Origin: Paenibacillus sp.
GTDB lineage: Bacteria; Bacillota; Bacilli; Paenibacillales; Paenibacillaceae
NCBI GenBank assembly: GCA_017512705.1
Contig: JAFWEX010000026.1
Location: 82,807-146,806 of the forward strand
Length of the DNA: 64,000 bases
Reading direction: 5' to 3'
Shown piece after piece: positions 25,520-33,108 of the stretch (the stretch's first letter is position 1; the number at the start of each line of letters is the position of its first letter). A program made the translations under genes and the position numbers. Under the pieces are notes generated by a model that was not told the origin of the DNA, searched no databases, and saw only the letters and a program-made list of their open reading frames with translations.

Positions 25520-26500
25520 TCAGGTCGTCTCTCTCTCTACCAATGTTACAGGTAAAATATTCTCCATTTTCACCTTTTCCTCTGCGATCTGACATCGAAT
25601 CAAATCAATTGCGAGCTTCGCCATATCCTCTATCGGCTGTCTAATCGTAGTAATTCCTGGCACAGTATAGGAAGCTGCCCGGCTATCATCATATCCTATT
25701 ATAGCGATGTCTTCGGGAACCCTGTATCTGCTAGAGATTGTCTTCTTGAGCGCATGAACAGCCATAAGATCACTCGTTACAAATAACCCATCCAACTGGG
25801 GATACTGGCTGAGAAGTTTATCCATTAATTCGGTGTACTGATGCTGATCAAATACATTAAGGTCCGTCTCATAAATTATGATTGGCTTGATCCCATGAGC
25901 CTCCAGTGTATCCACAAACCCTGTCGTACGACGATTGGATAGCATGTTCAGCCCCAAATTACCACAAATATGAGCAATATGACGTCTACCTTTGGAGAGT
26001 AGTAATTCTGCTGCCATCACACCCCCCTGATAATTATCAGAGGATATAAACGGTATATCCTCTCCAATCTGCCGATCGAAGGTAACAATTGGAGAATGGA
26101 GATTAACGTATTCATCTACTTCAAGTGTGTGACTCCCCATAATAATGCCATCCACACGATTCCCTTTAAGCATCTCTACATATTCACGTTCTTTGGAAGG
26201 GTCCATATGAGAGTTACATAGCATGATTTTGAAACCATTCTTATAGGCATAATACTCTATATAGCTAGCCAGTTCTCCGAAAAACGGATGTGATACATCT
26301 GGAATGATCAGACCAATAAGGTTTGACTGCTTGCGCAGCAGAGAACGGGCAATCTCATTGGGTCTATAATTAAGCTCGTCCATCGTTTGGTACACTTTGT
26401 CACGTGTCTTCTGACTGATATAACCCCTGTTGTTCAATACACGTGAGACGGTAGTTACTGAAACACCTGCCTTCAGTGCAACATCATGAATAGTTGCCAT
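25520..26500 (-). CDS. LacI-family transcriptional regulator of the sugar operon
   Basis: 326 aa. The N-terminal HTH reads TIHDVALKAGVSVTTVSRVL, followed by hinge-helix RPNEIARSLLRKQS and a periplasmic-binding-like sensor domain (LIGLIIPDVSHPFFGELAS). It is adjacent to and in the same direction as the sugar operon, with its own terminator. The operator with a central CG at 25405-25420 is its likely target. The inducer is probably the transported sugar (inference). Confidence 0.93.
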   Translation of the reverse strand: MATIHDVALKAGVSVTTVSRVLNNRGYISQKTRDKVYQTMDELNYRPNEIARSLLRKQSNLIGLIIPDVSHPFFGELASYIEYYAYKNGFKIMLCNSHMDPSKEREYVEMLKGNRVDGIIMGSHTLEVDEYVNLHSPIVTFDRQIGEDIPFISSDNYQGGVMAAELLLSKGRRHIAHICGNLGLNMLSNRRTTGFVDTLEAHGIKPIIIYETDLNVFDQHQYTELMDKLLSQYPQLDGLFVTSDLMAVHALKKTISSRYRVPEDIAIIGYDDSRAASYTVPGITTIRQPIEDMAKLAIDLIRCQIAEEKVKMENILPVTLVERETT

Positions 26501-26591
26501 AACAGCCTCTTTTCCTATCTACATTCTTTTGTATCTACATCATTATATATTTATTTCACGTCCTGAACCATTCCTATGTGTCCGGGCTACT

Positions 26592-27035
26592 TCATTCTAC
26601 TACAATTTTGGATCGTGGCATCGTATGCATTGCACCGGAGGTTACATGTGCCTGAACCACGTACTTCCCAGGCTCCAGAAAAGTGTGTTTGACTTCATAT
26701 ACGCCATCACCTATAGAATTCGCTTTCATTGCCCCGCGAGCCTCTAGTTCATCGGCATTCATCATGCCTTGTTCTATTGATGGTGCTTCCGGCTCGTTCT
26801 GTTCGTTCCAAATTTGGAACTGTACATGATCGGCATCATCGACAGGCTTCTCTCCCTGGGTCAGTTTGATCTGCAGGGCTACCTCTTCGTTCGCTTTCAC
26901 CTTATCCGGCATCATCATCTTTACTCGAATCATCTCTGGCATCTCATCAGGAGAGGTTTGTTCCGTATAAGAACAACCAGTCACGATAAGAAGCAGTATA
27001 AACAAAGGCGCAAACCAGCGAGCATGTCCCTTCAT
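26592..27035 (-). CDS. YtkA/FixH-like lipoprotein
   Basis: 147 aa from ATG 27035 (AAAGGA 9 nt upstream; two earlier codons MLM are an alternative). The signal MKGHARWFAPLFILLLIVTG ends in a lipobox Cys21. The mature part is a single immunoglobulin-like beta domain (KANEEVALQIKLTQGEKPV, GDGVYEVKHTFLEPGKYVVQ) of the YtkA-like family, with Met-rich segments (MIRVKMMMPDK, GAMHTMPRS). Relatives are linked to copper or respiratory-oxidase assembly. Here the gene follows bdbC by about 46 nt, and no oxidase gene is adjacent. Confidence 0.82.
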   Translation of the reverse strand: MKGHARWFAPLFILLLIVTGCSYTEQTSPDEMPEMIRVKMMMPDKVKANEEVALQIKLTQGEKPVDDADHVQFQIWNEQNEPEAPSIEQGMMNADELEARGAMKANSIGDGVYEVKHTFLEPGKYVVQAHVTSGAMHTMPRSKIVVE

Positions 27036-27081
27036 CAACATTATTCCTTTCCGATTAAAGAAAATATAAGAAGAAAACCAT

Positions 27082-27534
27082 TTACATAGAAGATTTTGTT
27101 GTTTTACCTAATCCCCATAGCATGGCAATAATGATGATAAATGCGATGAGAGCCAGTAACGGGATTGTGATAAAACCAAACCAGTTTAGATAATCAGTGT
27201 AACATGGCACCTTCCCACATGCGACCGCGTTACCTGTAGCCGAGAAAATCCGCTGAATCGTTACGTGATACAGCGATATACCGCCCCCAATAAAACTGAG
27301 TGGAAGCACATATTTGGTAATACCCACGTCACCCTTGAAATACGCAATCCCGAGAAGAATCGTTAAGGGGTACATAAATATGCGCTGGAACCAGCATAGA
27401 TCACATGGAAGAAACCCCATAATCTCACTAAAATAAAGACTTCCCCCCGTTGCAATGACAGACACAGCCCAGGCGATAAATAACCGGGTATCTGCACTTC
27501 GTGCAGGTTGCTCTGAATTAGATGTTGCACTCAT
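27082..27534 (-). CDS. bdbC: Disulfide-bond oxidoreductase, DsbB/BdbC family
   Basis: 150 aa, four membrane segments. Two cysteine pairs are present: C44-x-x-C47 in LPCDLCWFQR and C106/C111 in VACGKVPCYTD, the layout of BdbC. It reoxidises a BdbD/DsbA-like thiol oxidase using quinone. GAGGAGGA precedes the ATG. The partner BdbD gene is not in this neighbourhood. Probably co-transcribed with the YtkA-like lipoprotein. Confidence 0.9.
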   Translation of the reverse strand: MSATSNSEQPARSADTRLFIAWAVSVIATGGSLYFSEIMGFLPCDLCWFQRIFMYPLTILLGIAYFKGDVGITKYVLPLSFIGGGISLYHVTIQRIFSATGNAVACGKVPCYTDYLNWFGFITIPLLALIAFIIIIAMLWGLGKTTKSSM

Positions 27535-27907
27535 GCCACTGTCCTCCTCTTCGTTCGTTCATTTGAGACTAATGCTATGTTCCTGCATAACCTGATAATC
27601 CGGAATACTTATGTAATTGAATGACCAATCAATTATACCAAATATTTGCTCCTTAAGGTGAATACAAAAAACTGATATATGGACAGTTTTTGACCTACAG
27701 CTCTCTCTCTTGAGGAAAGAAAACCGAAATCTCAGGAGCTCATTCTCCGTTTCCAGGTCGTTCTGATATCCAAATGTCCGTGTTATAATTCTTTCTAGTT
27801 TAAGCACTGCAGATTTCCTATATTTCTCATAATTAACTTACATTGCGAGGGAACCTGAGATACAATAGATGTATACGCATTCATCGACTGGAAAAGGAGG
27901 TTAGCTC
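27535..27907. other. Intergenic region without a convincing gene
   Basis: 373 nt between bdbC (-) and the small membrane gene (+). An 82-codon minus-strand frame (27559-27807, GTG start) has no ribosome site, an aromatic/basic-rich composition and no recognisable family, so it is not called. The final 20 nt hold the GGAGG of the next gene. Confidence 0.5.
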
Positions 27908-28114
27908 ATGAATTGGCTGCCTTATGCACTCGTTATTGGCATCGCTTTATTTGGCGGAATTGCTACACTCATCATCGGGAACTCCAAAGCTAATCGTAGG
28001 AGTAACCCCGAATATGATCGCCGAACGAAGCAAAACTTGAGTAAACTTACATATGTATACGTCGTTGCTGTCGTGTTGGGTGTAGGCGGATTTGTCCTGT
28101 ATTTATATAACTGA
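27908..28114 (+). CDS. Small two-helix membrane protein, 68 aa
   Basis: Two hydrophobic segments (about 3-24 and 46-66) flank a polar, Arg/Asn-rich cytoplasmic loop (NSKANRRSNPEYDRRTKQN). AAAGGAGG precedes the ATG by 8 nt and a GNRA-loop terminator follows, so it is a genuine monocistronic gene. Function unknown. Confidence 0.78.
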   Translation: MNWLPYALVIGIALFGGIATLIIGNSKANRRSNPEYDRRTKQNLSKLTYVYVVAVVLGVGGFVLYLYN

Positions 28115-28199
28115 TGGATGATTCAGCGAACGCTAAAGTAACATCTGTTTGAATATGGTGACTCTGCGCATGCCTTGCTCGATATATTTCGTCATCATG

Positions 28200-28220
28200 G
28201 GGGAGGTGACTCCCCTTTTC
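28200..28220 (+). terminator. Short GNRA-loop terminator
   Basis: GGGGAG-GTGA-CTCCCC followed by TTTT, 85 nt after the small membrane protein. The remaining bases to 28416 carry a TATAAT at 28357-28362, a plausible -10 for the WXG100 gene. Confidence 0.6.
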
Positions 28221-28416
28221 CTGATCCATGCCATTTGAGTTCTTCCCTTTCCCACACTTGGGAGGTCATTCGGGATGTGTCTTGTCTGAGTTATAAGACT
28301 TTTTTGCTGCCCAAAAACGAGGCTTTCGTCCAGCTTCATTCTGATTCAGAAGGGGTTATAATAAGAGTAGTTATGCCATCTTGCATATTCTAATCGGAAG
28401 GAATGAGTAAACATAC

Positions 28417-28692
28417 ATGAACCAGCGCATTGATCTGTCACCAGAGGAATTGCAACAGCTTGCAGTTGAATTCAACAAAGCTTCACAGAACGGACAGGAC
28501 ATTCTAGCCAAGCTCAAAACGATGATTGATCAGTCTGAAGGTCAGTGGGAAGGCAATCGTCAACGTGAGTTTCTCACACGCATGAACGACAGTATGACGA
28601 CGGTGAGCAGTTATTTACAAGGATTGCAAGAGACAGGCACTCAATTGCAACAGACGGCAACGCGTTTCCGCGAAACGGATCAGTCACGTTAA
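28417..28692 (+). CDS. WXG100-family type VII secretion protein (EsxA/YukE-like)
   Basis: 91-aa helical hairpin with the W-x-G turn at W44-E45-G46 (SEGQWEGNRQ). Heptad-like helices lie on both sides, and a Gln/Thr-rich C-terminus occupies the position of the usual YxxxD/E export signal (FRETDQS). Such proteins are secreted as dimers by the Esx/Yuk apparatus. No EssC/YukB ATPase gene is within the window, so the machine must be encoded elsewhere. It converges on a six-gene minus-strand block that includes another WXG100-headed protein. Confidence 0.88.
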   Translation: MNQRIDLSPEELQQLAVEFNKASQNGQDILAKLKTMIDQSEGQWEGNRQREFLTRMNDSMTTVSSYLQGLQETGTQLQQTATRFRETDQSR

Positions 28693-28706
28693 CACTGATC
28701 CGTTTC
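28672..28706 (+). terminator. Terminator-like hairpin at the end of the WXG100 gene
   Basis: Perfect 13-bp stem GAAACGGATCAGT / ACTGATCCGTTTC with a 9-nt loop, overlapping the last codons. The U-tract is poor (TTTC lies within the stem). Confidence 0.55.
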
Positions 28707-28785
28707 TACAGAAACAGCGATGAATACGAACAGCTTTCGGGCACGACTACGCTCCAGTCAGCAGCATGTTCAAGCGTAAATATCG

Positions 28786-29064
28786 TTACGCCTGCTCCAG
28801 TTCTGCTGCAAAAGCCTCTTCCTCTTCATCACTAAACCCCTTAAAAATAATCTCTTCAATATCATCATGGTTAAAAACATAAGTGTAATCCGGATTAATA
28901 TACCCCTCAGGATACGGACAGCCAATATAGTCAAACTGCCGCGGAGGTTCTGTCATTAACATTTGCTTGCGTCCATAAATGACGAGCTTTTTGGTGCCTT
29001 CTTTTAAACGAATCACAGATCCATTGGGCAGTAAAGTTACCGTGTTTTTTTCCAATCTGATCAT
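28786..29064 (-). CDS. DUF4176-like small protein of the type VII-linked block
   Basis: 92 aa. The core VTLLPNGSVIRLKEGTKKLV, then IYGRKQ, FDYIGCPYPEGYI and YVFNHDDIEEIIFKGF, matches what I know of DUF4176, a family repeatedly found in WXG100/LXG toxin loci. The tail is very acidic. The ATG at 29064 directly abuts AAGGAGG, so a TTG at 29055 with 9-nt spacing is a likely true start. It is the last gene of the block. A chaperone or adaptor role is only guessed from context. Confidence 0.72.
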   Translation of the reverse strand: MIRLEKNTVTLLPNGSVIRLKEGTKKLVIYGRKQMLMTEPPRQFDYIGCPYPEGYINPDYTYVFNHDDIEEIIFKGFSDEEEEAFAAELEQA

Positions 29065-29114
29065 CCTCCTTATGTCTAGTAGCGAATTCTAGATTTTGTT
29101 TCTGAATCTCTGTA

Positions 29115-29837
29115 TCACACTTCCGGTTTGTTCATCACTCGGCGAAGCCAATAATATCGATGGAAGTCCATAACAAAGTGAAACACAACAAAGGTCAGCA
29201 TGATGTATACACATATGAGAACAACGGTTACCGTCTGCTGCGTCACAAAGGCTAATGAAATGTTAGCCAGCAGATAAGCCCCTCCCGTAATTGTCGTTAA
29301 GAGAGCGACAGGCATGCCAGAGCTTTTATTTCCCTTTTGACGCTGAGGCGGTTGCTTTAATTTTTGTAAACGATACCTCACATACTGGATTAGAGCAAAT
29401 GCATACACTGCCAATGACCCTATAGCATACCATGGCGTGGTTAGGCCTAATGTACCATAAGCGAATTTCTGTATAACTATCATAAATGCTGCTGATGAGA
29501 CGAGTCCGAAAACGCCTCGAAATAATACATAATTCAGTTGAAGTCTGCGCGGGGCTGCAATCAAGGCAATCGCCCACAAATTCATGACGGCTAACAGCGG
29601 CAATAGAAGATACGCATACAGAGGTTGATACGGAACACTGAACACGGGAACAAGCACGAAGACATTCAGAAAAAACAGAACCAATGTACCTGCACTAAGC
29701 CGAATACCATCGGACGCATAAATGACAAGGTAATTCTCAAACGTTTCCTTAGGATAGGACGTCCCTTCATACATGGTGGGAGTAGTAGCACTATTTACCT
29801 TAGAAGTTGGTGGTTTTGACCGCTGTTTTTTCGCCAT
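29115..29837 (-). CDS. Polytopic membrane protein, candidate immunity protein
   Basis: 240 aa. A polar N-terminal tail (residues 1-45) is followed by six to seven hydrophobic segments in tight pairs, and a basic cytoplasmic loop RYRLQKLKQPPQRQKGNKSS sits near the middle. No enzymatic motif is recognised. Its start codon directly follows the stop of the WXG100-headed protein with no gap, implying tight coupling. A membrane protein partnered with a secreted protein carrying a hydrophobic glycine-rich end is the layout of pore-forming effector/immunity pairs. Not recognised by family. Confidence 0.65.
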   Translation of the reverse strand: MAKKQRSKPPTSKVNSATTPTMYEGTSYPKETFENYLVIYASDGIRLSAGTLVLFFLNVFVLVPVFSVPYQPLYAYLLLPLLAVMNLWAIALIAAPRRLQLNYVLFRGVFGLVSSAAFMIVIQKFAYGTLGLTTPWYAIGSLAVYAFALIQYVRYRLQKLKQPPQRQKGNKSSGMPVALLTTITGGAYLLANISLAFVTQQTVTVVLICVYIMLTFVVFHFVMDFHRYYWLRRVMNKPEV

Positions 29838-30788
29838 CTATTTAAACCATCCCGCTACGGTAGACCAAGCTTTTTTCGCACCATGTTTAACGACATCCTT
29901 CAGCGAGTCATTATTCCCGTCGCCATCCAGGTCCATATCCATCGTTATGCCTTCAGCAAGATAGGTCAAGCCAACCGACACCCCGAATCCAACGGCGCCA
30001 ACAGCCAGAACGGGTGCTGCCGCCGGCATAATAGCCGCAGTCAGCAGAGTTGCTCCTACAGTGGTTGCTCCACCCACAACGACGTTCCCAATAATATCAC
30101 CTGCTATTTTATCCGTGCCTGCATTCTCGCTAATATTTTCTTTCGTATCTGTAAACACATCAATCCCGACGCTGGCCCATCCCAGCTTATCTGTTAACGC
30201 AGACTTGACTCCATAACCAGGCTTGATCATGGCGGCAACTTCCTTCATCTGTGGAGTGGCCGTCCCGTTAGCAATCCGCGCTTCAAGGTCACGTTGATAG
30301 TAAATCTTGTAGTCTCTTGGTCGGCCGTTAGGCCCCTTATTCCCTTTGACTGCATCGTGACTCTCACGGACCAGAACACGAGGTGTATTTCGATCTAGTT
30401 CAGCCTTAACCATGTAACCATTCTTAACTCGGTATCCTAAACGAGCAACAGCCATAGCTCCGGATAATGTACCTATCGTGCTGCCTACGCCATCAAATGG
30501 AGCCAGCGGATTAATCGCCAAACCGCCGCTGTTATCTTCCTGCTCCATCTTTTCCCGGGTTGTTTTGACATAGGTAGCCAGTTGATACATACTCTGCCCT
30601 GCGCTCCGGAAACGCTGCTGATGCGACTGATACAATCCAATAATGGTCTGTCTGTTCCCCGATTGCCATGCGGCTCCTTGAATTGCATGCTGAAGCGTAC
30701 CATCGACCTGTTGCAATTGTGCTGCAACCTGTTCGATTTGTTGGGCAAGCGAGTTCAAGTATTCTGCTTTCATAACGATTTTCGTCAT
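29838..30788 (-). CDS. WXG100-headed protein with hydrophobic C-terminus, candidate type VII effector
   Basis: 316 aa. Residues 1-95 form a WXG100-like helical hairpin (W-x-x-G turn in AAWQSGNRQT). Residues about 95-230 are polar and lack a known enzymatic motif. Residues about 232-275 are a long Gly/Ala/Val stretch (DIIGNVVVGGATTVGATLL, then AAIMPAAAPVLAVGAVGFGV) that could span a membrane twice. A Ca-binding-like loop MDLDGDGNND follows, and the protein ends GWFK. GGGGGA precedes the ATG. The C-terminal hydrophobic region suggests a membrane-acting toxin, but this is inference. Confidence 0.68.
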   Translation of the reverse strand: MTKIVMKAEYLNSLAQQIEQVAAQLQQVDGTLQHAIQGAAWQSGNRQTIIGLYQSHQQRFRSAGQSMYQLATYVKTTREKMEQEDNSGGLAINPLAPFDGVGSTIGTLSGAMAVARLGYRVKNGYMVKAELDRNTPRVLVRESHDAVKGNKGPNGRPRDYKIYYQRDLEARIANGTATPQMKEVAAMIKPGYGVKSALTDKLGWASVGIDVFTDTKENISENAGTDKIAGDIIGNVVVGGATTVGATLLTAAIMPAAAPVLAVGAVGFGVSVGLTYLAEGITMDMDLDGDGNNDSLKDVVKHGAKKAWSTVAGWFK

Positions 30789-30830
30789 TTTTCAAATCCC
30801 CCTTACTCTTAGGACGTATATGTTCTCTGT

Positions 30831-31712
30831 TTAGCGCACCTCAGGCAGAACAGATATTGAGCGAGTTGTAAGTAGAAAGAGACTCTGTACCAGCTCTTCT
30901 TCCGTCACTTTAAATACGGCAAACAAGTCCTCACTTTCCACTTCAAGAAAAATCCAATTACCACTCTCACTGCCGATAAAGTAAATCCATTGTGATCTGT
31001 CATCAGTTCCACGGGTATACACTTCAAATTTACCGCGCTGTTCCAACGCAGCGAGGCTTCGGCTCAAAGGTTGGACCCAAGTCTGATTCAGATGTTCATC
31101 CGCTTGTAATATGGCTTGAATTCGTTCTGTTTCTTCCGTTGCTTGGGTTGCTTCGGTTGATCTGTTCCCTTCTCTCGACGCTCTGATCTCCAGTTCAAAC
31201 AAACGACGCAGCGTGTCTTGACCGATAGACGTATGTGCGCCCCCCTGTTCCAGATCAAGAGTTGTCCCTTCTGGAGAGTCATCTATCTCCAAGCGGTTGC
31301 CGAGAACCTGAAACATCTCACCCATTGACGAGAAAGGGGTGAATATCGACTGATTATCCTCAGGCTTCCAGACCCATTCAACCAACTGATTGCTTGATAA
31401 AAAGCCATAGGTTACAGATCTGCCCTGATCTGTGGTGTTCAACTCCAGACGAGTTATAGCACTACTTAGCTTGCAAGCCATAAGCAGTCTATGTATTTGA
31501 GGTTCTATGGCAACTTGTTGATCGTTGATTTCGACAACGCGATCTTGAGCAAGACCTCTGAGCATCTTAGCAACTCTCTCACTTGATTGTTCTGCTTGGT
31601 CTATAGATTCAACTAATTCTGCTCGTAGCTGCTCTGCTTCTGGTATGTTGATGAGTTCGAATAGAAACAAGGTCTCCATACCGTTAAATTGAATGGATGT
31701 ATATGTTGACAC
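30831..31712 (-). CDS. Uncharacterised protein of the type VII-linked block (possible EspG-like)
   Basis: 293 aa, GTG start at 31712 with AAGGAG 7 nt upstream. It starts with a hydrophobic, possibly winged-helix part (GMETLFLFELINI, MLRGLAQDRVVEI). The central segment is Thr/Glu-rich, and a C-terminal beta/alpha region includes YTRGTDDRSQWIYFIGSE and WIFLEVESEDLFAVF. The overall plan and location recall EspG/DUF5081-type secretion chaperones that bind WXG100 partners, but no diagnostic motif is seen. 42 nt upstream of the candidate effector gene. Confidence 0.6.
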   Translation of the reverse strand: MSTYTSIQFNGMETLFLFELINIPEAEQLRAELVESIDQAEQSSERVAKMLRGLAQDRVVEINDQQVAIEPQIHRLLMACKLSSAITRLELNTTDQGRSVTYGFLSSNQLVEWVWKPEDNQSIFTPFSSMGEMFQVLGNRLEIDDSPEGTTLDLEQGGAHTSIGQDTLRRLFELEIRASREGNRSTEATQATEETERIQAILQADEHLNQTWVQPLSRSLAALEQRGKFEVYTRGTDDRSQWIYFIGSESGNWIFLEVESEDLFAVFKVTEEELVQSLFLLTTRSISVLPEVR

Positions 31713-31927
31713 ATGTATTCTCCTTTTTATTAATGAAAACCCACGGAGAGCATCTACTCTTTATTGTAAAAGGAACGTGAATGCTACTCAATGTGTCCTC
31801 ATTCCTGATGTTAAGCCTTCCGGCCTGATTATATATACCCAAATCATGTGTAGAAGGCACAGCAAAATAAGCTGCTCTTTTAATTTTTCGTCCTGTCTTA
31901 AAAAGGGGGCTCCATGGACCTGTGCAT

Positions 31928-33037
31928 TTATTCTGCTCCTACATTCGTCAAACGAATAATACGGCGATAGTACAACGTATCCATCAGTTCCTCCCAATCC
32001 AGTTCACTCACATTCACATCCCTATAAAATACGGATGCCGCGGGCAGGTAGCCAAGTAGTGGACCTGTACCCTCGCAGATCAAGTTCCCACCATCTCCAC
32101 CTTTGGGCATCACTTCTCCATCTGGACCGAGTGTGAGTTCATAGTTATATGGATCTCCGGCAAACTGAACTCCAAAAAAGTTCGGCAGCTCCAATTCATA
32201 TCCATGCCTGTTTACTCCAGTAAGCATAGAAGAAGTTCTATCTGTATCTGTATCTCTATCTGTATTTGAATCTGAATCTATATCTATCCCTGTATCGATA
32301 GACATTCGTTCAGCGTTCTCTGCATGATGGAGACTCCCAAAATGTTTCAATCTCAACGTGTAGTCGAAGCTGTCTCCCCAAGGGAATAATGTGCGACAGC
32401 CCCCGCCATAGATATACTCCCACTCATCTTCCGTCAACAAATCAAAGCCTGCTTCCTTTTCTTCCTTGATCACGTCTTCGATCTCGATCCCTTCATTAAA
32501 CCAGAGGATCTGAACCTTTCCTCCGTTATCTCGGATTAGCCGAAATTGCAGGTGAAGTTCATATTCATTTAGCCCCGATTGCTTGAATGCTACCAGTGCT
32601 TCAGGAAAATCTTCATGCTCCTGAGCATATGCTTCCTCTTCCGTTACTTCAATCCATCCTAGTGAGGTCGTCTCACACTCCACGAGCATCGGACTAATAT
32701 GGACTTCTCGCACGGGTGACATCTGGCTGGCAAGAAACATACCAACATCCTGAACACCATAGTTACTGGCTGCTTCATGCAGATCGGTAGAGGTTTTTTC
32801 ATCCATTCCGTCCTGCCATTGCGACCAGCCTAACGTGACCTGACTGCCCGGAACAAAGACAAAACGTTGCCCCTCCTGTATAAATACGCCTGTCTGAGTC
32901 CGTTGGCCAAATCGTTCAAATGTCTGCAATCCCTCATAGGTCATGCCTTCCGGTAATTGACGAACCAGCTCACGCATCCATTTTTCTTTGTCCTGTGCAT
33001 TCAACTCCTGCCACACATCCCGATCCCATGCGTCCAT
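31928..33037 (-). CDS. Divergent formylglycine-generating-enzyme (SUMF1)-like protein
   Basis: 369 aa. Fragments of the FGE/SUMF1 fold are clear: FVFVPGSQVTLGW near the start of the domain and LLTEDEWEYIYGGGCRTLFPWGD in its middle (compare LPTEAEWEYAARGG...FPWG). The copper-binding cysteines of true FGE are not evident, so enzymatic activity is doubtful and a carbohydrate or protein-binding role is possible. A D-rich insert (DIDSDSNTDRDTDTD) is encoded by an in-frame hexanucleotide repeat. It lies 71 nt downstream of the 570-aa gene. Contribution to the block unknown. Confidence 0.65.
   Translation of the reverse strand: MDAWDRDVWQELNAQDKEKWMRELVRQLPEGMTYEGLQTFERFGQRTQTGVFIQEGQRFVFVPGSQVTLGWSQWQDGMDEKTSTDLHEAASNYGVQDVGMFLASQMSPVREVHISPMLVECETTSLGWIEVTEEEAYAQEHEDFPEALVAFKQSGLNEYELHLQFRLIRDNGGKVQILWFNEGIEIEDVIKEEKEAGFDLLTEDEWEYIYGGGCRTLFPWGDSFDYTLRLKHFGSLHHAENAERMSIDTGIDIDSDSNTDRDTDTDRTSSMLTGVNRHGYELELPNFFGVQFAGDPYNYELTLGPDGEVMPKGGDGGNLICEGTGPLLGYLPAASVFYRDVNVSELDWEELMDTLYYRRIIRLTNVGAE
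32237..32296 (-). repeat. In-frame hexanucleotide microsatellite, ten units
   Basis: Ten consecutive 6-bp units of the pattern T-S-T/A-A-T-C on the plus strand (TCTATC, TGTATC, TGTATC, TCTATC, then variants). On the coding strand each unit adds two residues, mostly Asp followed by Thr, Arg, Ser or Ile. Copy-number change would lengthen or shorten the acidic linker without shifting frame. Confidence 0.8.
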
Positions 33038-33108
33038 CCACTCTCCACCTTTCCTTCTGCATATTGCTAGACTAGACTTGTTGGCAAGCTTATGACGCCA
33101 TACCCGTC

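Noticed and set aside
27559-27807. 82-codon minus-strand frame with GTG start
   Set aside because: No ribosome binding site, atypical residue composition, no recognised family, and it lies in an AT-rich gap between two well-supported genes.
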